DNA of 44,879 nucleotides from Patescibacteria group bacterium (GTDB taxonomy: Bacteria > Patescibacteriota > Patescibacteriia > UBA1558 > GWA2-36-10), in contig JAQUKX010000007.1 in NCBI GenBank assembly GCA_028718865.1, forward strand, positions 1 to 44,879. Reading direction: 5' to 3'. Of the stretch, positions 38,679 through 44,879 are shown one piece after another (positions within the stretch are counted from its first letter, which is position 1; every line of letters starts with the position of its first letter). The notes under the pieces are model-generated. The model did no database searches and was not told the DNA's origin. It saw nothing but the letters and a program-made list of their open reading frames with translations. Position numbers and translations under genes: made by a program.

Positions 38679-41577
38679 TGTATAAGAAAATTCCCAAAAT
38701 GATAATCACTAAAGCTAAAAGAGAAGCCCAGAATATATAAGAGGAAAAAATATAAGAATAAGACGCCAAAAACGATGCTTCATCTTCGCTGGCTCTGGCT
38801 GAAGCTGGGCTCTCGCCAAAATACTCACTAGCTGACAAAGCCATTGCTCCTTGGACAAAGAAAGAGACTGGCCGGGACTGCCTAACTATCTTGCCTGTAT
38901 TATCATTGACTGTAACATAAGCTTTATGATAACCGTCATTTAGGGGTTTTTCCAGATTATAAGACCAGTTGCCACTGACATCGGCCTTGGCCAAAAGCAC
39001 CATAGGCAAATCACTATAGAGATAAACCAAAATCCAAGTGCCAGCTTCTGCTTGGCCGGATAAACGTATGCTGTCTTGCAGGTTTTCCAAGTTAGCCAAA
39101 GCTAAATCATCACTTATTCGCGAAGATCTAAGTTGCGGATGTTCCAAAGGAATTTGATCAAACAATAACTCATCAAAAAACAATCTTTCTTGCAAAAGCA
39201 GTCCTTCTCCTAAAGGATTATAATTATTCATCACTTCCAAGCCATCAAGGTATCCGTCGCCGTCAGTATCGGGATTAAAAGGATCAGTGCCATAATAAAG
39301 CTCCAGATCATCGGGTAAGCCGTCGCCGTCACTGTCTAACATCATCAAACCGCCGCTGACAACTGTCAAAATATCTTCATTATATAAAATGGTCTGACTG
39401 GCTGCTTTGGCCAAAAAAACCTTGGTTTCTTGCCGCGGCGCTAGAGAAAGCAGTTCTTTATTTAATCCTACGCTTTCTATTTTCTGACCCAATTCCTCGG
39501 TACTGACTGTTCGACCAAACAAAGAATCGATAATGTTTTCTATCTCCGCTTGATTTTTTTTAGCCATTACCAAACGATTAAGATGCTTGTTTCTCAAAAC
39601 ATCCGTGCAAAGCAAGCTGTCGGCCAGCCGGCAATCCACTGCGCCGGCATATTTTTCCAAAAGATAATCTTTGCATCTTTCCGGCTCAAAAATTCCTGCT
39701 GCTTGGCATTCCAAATCCACCTTTAGTCTTCTTAAATAATCTTCACAAGCCATGCCGTCAAAAATGGATTGAGACAAACAACGCTGATCCAGAGACTGAG
39801 CCATAGACATAAAACGACGGCATGTGTTTTCGTCTTTGATGCCCAAATCCAAGCAAGTTTCATGTTGATAAATCAAAACTTTTCCACTCATTTGTAAGCT
39901 ATCCGGCGCCGAAGTATCAATCGCCACCGGCCTGTCAGTAAGCTCTACTTCTCTTTCTTCAATTTGCTGCTGATCTTCTGCTTGACTCTGGCTGTCAATA
40001 GTATTGAAAACGGAAATCAATTTTTCTGTTGCTGAAAAATTGGGATTTAAATTATTTTTTATTATTAAACGATAATTGCCATTGGCCAAACGACTGCTGT
40101 CTAAAGTAGCCAGATAAGCATGAGGGGTGTTAGAAAAATCACTCTGCTTAAATCCCCAGGCCAAGAGCGTTTCCCAAATGGCTCTGGCCATTGGTAAATT
40201 TATTTTTTCTTCTTGATTGATACTGCTGATAATTTCCAAATAAATATCAGCTGAAGAAAAATCAAAACTGCTCAAAACTACCGGAAAAACCGTACCGGAA
40301 ATGTTTGTTTCTAAGTTTATAATTTTAAACTCTATTGTATCAGGGTCAAATAAAAATTCATTGGATCCCAAAGTCAGTAAAAAATCAAAGCTTTCTGAAT
40401 ATAAAACTGCGTTATTTTCACCCAACAACGAAATGTTCAAAATATAATCTCCATTGACAAAACTATTGTCTAGATGAATAGCCTGTGTCCAGTGATAGCC
40501 GTCAAAATAAGAAATCAAAATATCACCGGTGCTAATTGCCGGATCATTTTGTTTATAAAACTGCGCTCTTACTTGGGAACCAGACAAAGCTGTGTTCAAG
40601 CTGAGCAAAAAATCTCTGTCTGTAATCGGCTCTCCCGGCAGCGGACTGAGCAACATCAAATCAGCCGAAGCTTCTTCTACTTCCTCTATTGTTTCATTAC
40701 TTATGCTAAAATTGACCGCTCCCAAAGAAAATAATTCTTGATTATCAGCGCCCAGAACAAAAAACTCGCAATTATAAGCGCCGTTGGGGTAAAGCCTTTG
40801 GCCGTCTTGAATTAAGCTAGTATCAAAGCTGCGGCTATGAACCAGGCCCTGGGCATTGCTGGTGAGCTGAAAACGAAAAGACAAATCGCTGTCCTGGTTT
40901 TTTATATCGGCCGCAATCAGCGCCTCTCCTTTAGCAGGATTCAGCTCCCGATTCAAAGATATCTGTAAAAATAAATCGCCGCTGATATTTTGGCTCGGGC
41001 TTGGCGAGTTGATCAATCCGCTCAAAACAATTTCTTCTTCAGCAACAACTTCTCCCAATTCACTTTCCTCCGAAATAGGTGGCAAAACTTCGTCAGACTG
41101 GCTCTTGTTTTCATCTATGTCAAGCTCTAAAGCTGCTTGATAATCTCCGCCGGCAAAGAAGCTCTGCGGCCTAGACTTATAAATCTGCCGCTTATCATCC
41201 TGATAGACTTGTGCGTTGGCCCAAATGAAATATTGACCGCTGGGGATTCCACTAATTTCCCAAGAAGCCAATGATCGCCAAGTTCCTGCTTGGCTATAGC
41301 TGGCCTCAAAATTCATCTCATAATTCAGATTTTCATTTACCACACTGAAATAAACTAAGGAAAAATCTCTTTCTCCTTTGGGTCCTTCCAAGTAAGCTTC
41401 CAAAAATAAAGGTTCCTGCTCTGCCGGCAAATAACCGGACATCGGCTCAACAAAAGCCAAAGACAAATATTCCTGTTTATCCCTAGCGCCCACAGCTACA
41501 AAAACCAAAGCTTGAGTAAAAAGCAGTAGCAGTAAAAATAGCAACTTGGAATAAGACTCAATTTTTTGCCAAAACAT
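38662..41577 (-). CDS. Large surface protein with Ca-binding repeats and C-terminal anchor
   Basis: 971 residues. Signal peptide (YSKLLFLLLLLFTQALVFVA) then Ig-like beta domains (about 30-520; GQYFIWANAQVYQDDKRQIY, ANGNYRLIIKNNLN). A Cys-rich stretch (about 565-680) has spaced Cys pairs (CLDLGIKDENTC, CEDYLRRLKVDLEC). Two thrombospondin-type-3/EF-like calcium loops lie near 742-785 (DSDGDGLPDDLELYYGTDPF, DTDGDGYLDGLEVM). Another beta domain and a C-terminal membrane helix (FWASLLALVIIILGIFLY) with basic KKRRA follow. It is probably a surface-displayed protein of the kind CPR bacteria use for attachment; no enzymatic motif is seen. Confidence 0.8.
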   Translation of the reverse strand: MFWQKIESYSKLLFLLLLLFTQALVFVAVGARDKQEYLSLAFVEPMSGYLPAEQEPLFLEAYLEGPKGERDFSLVYFSVVNENLNYEMNFEASYSQAGTWRSLASWEISGIPSGQYFIWANAQVYQDDKRQIYKSRPQSFFAGGDYQAALELDIDENKSQSDEVLPPISEESELGEVVAEEEIVLSGLINSPSPSQNISGDLFLQISLNRELNPAKGEALIAADIKNQDSDLSFRFQLTSNAQGLVHSRSFDTSLIQDGQRLYPNGAYNCEFFVLGADNQELFSLGAVNFSISNETIEEVEEASADLMLLSPLPGEPITDRDFLLSLNTALSGSQVRAQFYKQNDPAISTGDILISYFDGYHWTQAIHLDNSFVNGDYILNISLLGENNAVLYSESFDFLLTLGSNEFLFDPDTIEFKIINLETNISGTVFPVVLSSFDFSSADIYLEIISSINQEEKINLPMARAIWETLLAWGFKQSDFSNTPHAYLATLDSSRLANGNYRLIIKNNLNPNFSATEKLISVFNTIDSQSQAEDQQQIEEREVELTDRPVAIDTSAPDSLQMSGKVLIYQHETCLDLGIKDENTCRRFMSMAQSLDQRCLSQSIFDGMACEDYLRRLKVDLECQAAGIFEPERCKDYLLEKYAGAVDCRLADSLLCTDVLRNKHLNRLVMAKKNQAEIENIIDSLFGRTVSTEELGQKIESVGLNKELLSLAPRQETKVFLAKAASQTILYNEDILTVVSGGLMMLDSDGDGLPDDLELYYGTDPFNPDTDGDGYLDGLEVMNNYNPLGEGLLLQERLFFDELLFDQIPLEHPQLRSSRISDDLALANLENLQDSIRLSGQAEAGTWILVYLYSDLPMVLLAKADVSGNWSYNLEKPLNDGYHKAYVTVNDNTGKIVRQSRPVSFFVQGAMALSASEYFGESPASARASEDEASFLASYSYIFSSYIFWASLLALVIIILGIFLYKKRRA

Positions 41578-41631
41578 CTTTAAAAATCAAATATTAATTA
41601 TTTTTATTATAACACAAAAACCCAATAAATT

Positions 41632-41664
41632 AAAAACACATCTGACTGAGCAAAATGTGTTTTT
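41632..41664 (-). terminator. Terminator of the Gln5 pilin gene
   Basis: AAAAACACA (41632-41640) pairs with TGTGTTTTT (41656-41664), followed on the minus strand by a T-rich run. Confidence 0.75.
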
Positions 41665-41686
41665 GTTAATTTAAAGATTAAACTAA

Positions 41687-42451
41687 TTAAAGGCAAGGAC
41701 AAATATTAAACATTGCCCAGTCTGCCTGATTACAGTCTATCGGGTTATTCTGATAATAACATTCTGAAAAGTCGTCTGAACGCCAAGGAGGATTATTACC
41801 AGAAGCAGCTGAACAGCTTTCGCAAGGCATTTCACTAAAAGGAATATTTAAAAGGCAGGTATTGGTATCCGGTCCATACTTGGCCCAACTGACACATTCT
41901 TTATTTATACTTTGACAAAAATTACTACAAGTTTGATTTTCATCAGCCAAATACCAGCAATGGCCGCCGCCATAGACTGTGCAATTGACTGCTATAGTAG
42001 TGGTCTGATTTATTGCTTCTTCTCCGTAGCTTGAGCAAGCGCCTATTATCAGCTTATCATTGTCGTCTTTTTGCAGATAATAGCCGCTATCAGCAGCGCT
42101 GTTTTTGTCTGGATCAACTGGCAAAGCCGGCAAATAACGGGAAAAAAAATCATTATCATCAGCCAGCAAACAATATTCTTCATCTTCGACGCAAGTAAGC
42201 GAAGCCACTGTAGAACAAAGAACCTTTTTACTGCTATTTATCTCCCCTAAAACAGGCAAAGCTCCTTGATGTTGACGAGCATACTCGCTAAAAGCTGCTT
42301 GTAAAACTACTATGTCCTGCTTTCTTTTGGCATCCTTGGCCACGCCTATTCTAGCCAGAGGATCCAGCCAGAGCAAAACCGCGGCTGATAAAACTAGCAT
42401 TATTGAAACCGCTACAATCAACTGAGACAAAGAAAATCCTTGTTTGTTCAT
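41687..42451 (-). CDS. Type IV pilin-like protein with Gln at position 5
   Basis: 254 residues. The N-terminus MNKQGFSLSQLIVAVSIMLV is a class III prepilin signal, but the mature residue 5 is Gln, not Glu. The body has an alpha-helix leading to KDAKRKQDIVVLQAAFSEYA, LPALPVDPDKNSAADSGYYL (a GspG-like calcium/loop block) and a Cys-rich C-terminus with about eighteen Cys (CTVYGGGHCWYLADENQTCS, CESCSAASG). It is outside the pil operon and may be a pseudopilin or a stand-alone adhesive pilin. Confidence 0.8.
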   Translation of the reverse strand: MNKQGFSLSQLIVAVSIMLVLSAAVLLWLDPLARIGVAKDAKRKQDIVVLQAAFSEYARQHQGALPVLGEINSSKKVLCSTVASLTCVEDEEYCLLADDNDFFSRYLPALPVDPDKNSAADSGYYLQKDDNDKLIIGACSSYGEEAINQTTTIAVNCTVYGGGHCWYLADENQTCSNFCQSINKECVSWAKYGPDTNTCLLNIPFSEMPCESCSAASGNNPPWRSDDFSECYYQNNPIDCNQADWAMFNICPCL

Positions 42452-42469
42452 AAATTAATTTTTTATTCC

Positions 42470-43363
42470 TTAGGCAAACTCTTTCATTAATTTTTCAATC
42501 TTGCGGACGAGCATTTTGCGCTTGACCAGTGCCTGGCCTTTTAGCTGAGGCAAATGATCGCCGTAGCTGGGACGCCTGTCCTGATAAAACAAACCATAAG
42601 GTATCTTATCGCCCCAAAGCAAGGATTCTCTAAAAGCTGCTTGCAAATCACTTTTGTCATAATCCGTTTTTTCATCTAGATTATACAAGCGATCAAAATA
42701 ATATTTGAAGGTATTTGTGTGGTTGAAAGTAACGCAAGGCTGAAACACGTCAACCAGAGAAAAACCCTGATGCAATATCGCCTTTTTAAACAATTCCTTC
42801 AAATGCTCGGCATTGCCCGAAAAGCCGCGCGAGACAAAACTTCCACCGGCTGACAAAGCCAGAGACATAGGATTGGCAGCTACTTCTATCAAGCCGTCCG
42901 GCGTGGACTTAGTCTTGGTGCCTTTGTCTGAAGTAGGAGCGGATTGACCAGTGGTCAGAGAATAAAGTTTGTTGTTGTGCGTGATATAAGTAATGTCGGC
43001 ATTGCCTCTGACGCCGTGGATAAAATGCCCCATGCCCTCGCCGTAGCCATCGCCATCGCCGGCCATGACTATCACGGTCAAGTCTTTGTTGGCTAGCTTG
43101 GCGCCGACTGCTGTCGGTAGAGTCCGGCCATGCAACGAATGCCAAGCATAAGTTTTAATAAAATTGACTGCATTGCCGGAACAACCTATGCCATAAACGA
43201 GCAAAATATTTTCTGGTTTCAAGCCGAGTTCCGTCAAAGCTTTTTTCAGGGCAATCATGATGCCAAAATTACCGCAGCCCGGACACCAGGTGCATTGATA
43301 ATCTGTGTTAAAATCTTTTTCCTTTACCCTGTTGGAAATTCTCTTTTGTTTTTCTATGCCCAT
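42470..43363 (-). CDS. 2-oxoacid:ferredoxin oxidoreductase, beta subunit
   Basis: 297 residues, thiamine-diphosphate-binding subunit. CTWCPGCGNFGIMIALKKAL near residue 25 provides conserved Cys, VYGIGCSGNAVN and the TPP/Mg site MAGDGDGYGEGMGHFIHGVR near 95, followed by THNNKLYSLTTGQSAPTS. It decarboxylates a 2-oxoacid (pyruvate, 2-oxoglutarate or a branched-chain type; not decidable here) to acyl-CoA and reduces ferredoxin. It is followed and controlled together with the alpha-subunit gene. Confidence 0.93.
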   Translation of the reverse strand: MGIEKQKRISNRVKEKDFNTDYQCTWCPGCGNFGIMIALKKALTELGLKPENILLVYGIGCSGNAVNFIKTYAWHSLHGRTLPTAVGAKLANKDLTVIVMAGDGDGYGEGMGHFIHGVRGNADITYITHNNKLYSLTTGQSAPTSDKGTKTKSTPDGLIEVAANPMSLALSAGGSFVSRGFSGNAEHLKELFKKAILHQGFSLVDVFQPCVTFNHTNTFKYYFDRLYNLDEKTDYDKSDLQAAFRESLLWGDKIPYGLFYQDRRPSYGDHLPQLKGQALVKRKMLVRKIEKLMKEFA

Positions 43364-43417
43364 ATAAAGTAAAATTATCTTATATATTCGATTTTCCCTG
43401 TTTTAGATAAATTTTTG

Positions 43418-44879
43418 CTATTTACCATTAGCCATACGCCATAAGCCATCTATTATCTCCTCTTGAAAAAATGGCCGGCCATCGTATTTGAGTAATTTAT
43501 TTTCCAGCTTAATGCCGGTTTCTTGAGCCAGTAAATTAGCAAGCTGGCCATTGCTATTATTTTCAATCAACAAGACATTTTTGGGCTTGGCCAAAATCTT
43601 TTTGCTAAACTGTTTGGCCAAAGGCCACAAATACTGATATTGCACTATCTTGAGTTTCTTTTTGGTTTTTTCATCTAGCCGGTTATAAGCATCAAGCACC
43701 ACGCCTTTGGTCGAGCCCCAAAGTACAACTGTTTTTTTGGCTCTGGGATTGCCATAGACCAAAGGTAAAGGCATCTTGGTGGCAAAAGTCTCCAATTTTC
43801 TATGCCTTTTATCCACTTGCTCTACTCTATTTTCTGCTGTTTCCCAAGAAAATCCATAAGCATCATGCTCATCGCTGTTGGCAATAAATAGACCGCCTTT
43901 CATTCCAGGCAAAGCTCGCGGCGAAATGCCGTCGGCCGTCAATTGATAACGGCGATAATTTTTTATTTTATTAAGCTGAGCCTGGCTCAATAATTTCCCT
44001 CGGTTTATCTTTATGCCTTTGGCACTGAATTTTTCTACTGTGGTATTGCCCTCACCAATAAACTTGTCTGACAAAATAATCACCGGCAACTGATAAATTT
44101 CCGCCAGATTAAGAGCCTCGGCTCCCAGATAATATGCTTCTTTGGCATCGCCTGGGGCAATGATAATGCGAGGGAAATCCCCTTGAGCGGCGCCAAGCAT
44201 AAACTGCAAATCACCCTGCTCGGTCCAAGTGGGTAGTCCGGTAGCTGGCCCAGGACGCTGGACATTGACCAGTACCAAAGGTGTTTCTGTCAGAGAATTA
44301 AGCCCCAAAGATTCAGTCATCAAAGCAAAGCCGCCGCCAGAAGTGCCGACCATGGCTCGCGCGCCAACATGAGCTGCTCCCAGTGCCATATTGGCTACAG
44401 CAATTTCGTCTTCGGCATGCTTGACCACTATGCCTGTTTCTTTGGCCAGTGCCGCCAAGTAATGCAAAATTGATGAAGAAGGGGTCATCGGGTAAGCCAC
44501 ATAAAAATTCAAGCCGGCGGTCAGCGCACCCAAAGCCAAGGCTTCATTGGCGGCAATCAAAATTTTGTCCTGAGCCGGCAAAAGCGGCAATTGGCAGACA
44601 AATTCTTCATTTTTATTTTTACGGACAAAATCATAGCCCGCCTGCAGAGCGGAAAAATTTTCCGCAACTACTGCTTGGCCTTTTTTGCCAAAATTTTCTC
44701 TGATTACTTTTTTGGCAATAGCCAGATCCTGACCGACCAAAGCCAAAGTTGCTCCCAAAGCCGCTACATTTCTCATCAGCTCGCCGCCGGCTTCTTTAGC
44801 GAAAGAAGAAAGCGGCAAGGCCAAAGCCAAAATTTCTTTTTCTTTAATTTTGTCCGGCGCTAAACTAACTTTTTCTTTT
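43418..44879 (-). CDS. 2-oxoacid:ferredoxin oxidoreductase, gamma-alpha fusion, partial
   Basis: The frame is open through the right edge. The visible part (487 codons) starts in the end of the gamma domain (LALPLSSFAKEAGGELMRNV, AALGATLALVGQDLAIAKKV), so gamma and alpha are fused as in many 2-oxoglutarate or pyruvate oxidoreductases. The alpha part follows (AANEALALGALTAGLNFYVA YPMTPSSSILHYLA, HAEDEIAVANMALGAAHVGA, GTSGGGFALMTESLGLNSLT) and ends with the C-terminal domain (KNVLLIENNSNGQLANLLAQ). A TTG at 44830 opens a frame but is internal, because coding continues upstream. Confidence 0.92.
   Translation of the reverse strand, partial: KEKVSLAPDKIKEKEILALALPLSSFAKEAGGELMRNVAALGATLALVGQDLAIAKKVIRENFGKKGQAVVAENFSALQAGYDFVRKNKNEEFVCQLPLLPAQDKILIAANEALALGALTAGLNFYVAYPMTPSSSILHYLAALAKETGIVVKHAEDEIAVANMALGAAHVGARAMVGTSGGGFALMTESLGLNSLTETPLVLVNVQRPGPATGLPTWTEQGDLQFMLGAAQGDFPRIIIAPGDAKEAYYLGAEALNLAEIYQLPVIILSDKFIGEGNTTVEKFSAKGIKINRGKLLSQAQLNKIKNYRRYQLTADGISPRALPGMKGGLFIANSDEHDAYGFSWETAENRVEQVDKRHRKLETFATKMPLPLVYGNPRAKKTVVLWGSTKGVVLDAYNRLDEKTKKKLKIVQYQYLWPLAKQFSKKILAKPKNVLLIENNSNGQLANLLAQETGIKLENKLLKYDGRPFFQEEIIDGLWRMANGK

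Noticed and set aside
1-44879. CRISPR array or cas genes
   Set aside because: No regularly spaced direct repeats of 24-40 bases and no Cas-like protein were found.
1-44879. Recoded UGA as in Gracilibacteria or Absconditabacteria
   Set aside because: Several genes (lspA, the SDR, the sigma partner) end at TGA at the expected place, and no conserved protein reads through an in-frame TGA.

Overview
This window looks like chromosomal DNA of a member of the Candidate Phyla Radiation (Patescibacteria, Parcubacteria-like). The evidence is low-GC, A-rich codon use, type IV pilus genes with several prepilins, large secreted proteins of CPR style (SGNH-like, calcium-binding and cysteine-rich repeats, PA14, LVIVD propeller), a sparse set of metabolic genes, and standard stop-codon use (TGA ends several genes, which argues against Gracilibacteria or Absconditabacteria). 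Species cannot be named from this sequence alone. Most genes lie on the minus strand and are read right to left.

Positions 1-6.2 kb: a partial ComM/YifB ATPase gene preceded by a promoter and a leader with two mutually exclusive hairpins; lspA; a DksA/TraR-type zinc-finger gene; a 630-base gene-free stretch with a strong minus-strand promoter, a run of hairpins (candidate ncRNA of about 430 nt) and three DnaA-box-like 9-mers; a DUF3352-like membrane protein; pnp and rpsO. At 6.18-7.00 kb is a GC-richer cassette between perfect 12-bp inverted repeats. It carries one membrane protein made largely of tetrapeptide GxxxG/SxxxS repeats. A degenerate tyrosine recombinase follows.

7.9-15.7 kb: a lipoprotein, then a type IV pilus operon (pilB, pilC and four prepilin-like genes). 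One prepilin-like protein carries a PA14/fibro-slime domain and another an LVIVD beta-propeller, so they are good candidates for pilus-borne adhesins. 15.8-21.9 kb: YbaK-type deacylase, small membrane protein, SDR, DoxX-like protein, an ECF sigma factor with a membrane partner and a small secreted protein, an SGNH-like secreted protein, and a 34-residue membrane microprotein.

22-29 kb: metal homeostasis. A Fur-family regulator and ZIP transporter form one unit. CsoR, an HMA-DsbD-cupredoxin fusion, a CopA-type P-ATPase, YibE/F and a CASCG membrane protein form the copper unit, headed by a promoter whose -10 box abuts a perfect palindrome. A small standalone gene with a textbook promoter, Shine-Dalgarno and terminator is divergent from csoR.

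29-35.5 kb: AEC transporter, a 40-residue lysine-rich microprotein, YbjQ, a HIT protein, then an AT-rich accessory block of four genes (three unrecognised, one DUF3761-like) ending at tRNA-His and tRNA-Arg. Beside tRNA-Arg lies a partial copy of its 5' end split by a 49-base GC-rich palindromic insert. 35.6-44.9 kb: an ABC exporter, rpiB and rpe (pentose phosphate), a 971-residue surface protein, a pilin with Gln in place of Glu5, and a 2-oxoacid:ferredoxin oxidoreductase (beta, and gamma-alpha fusion running off the window).

All family calls come from reading motifs by eye; no database search was run.
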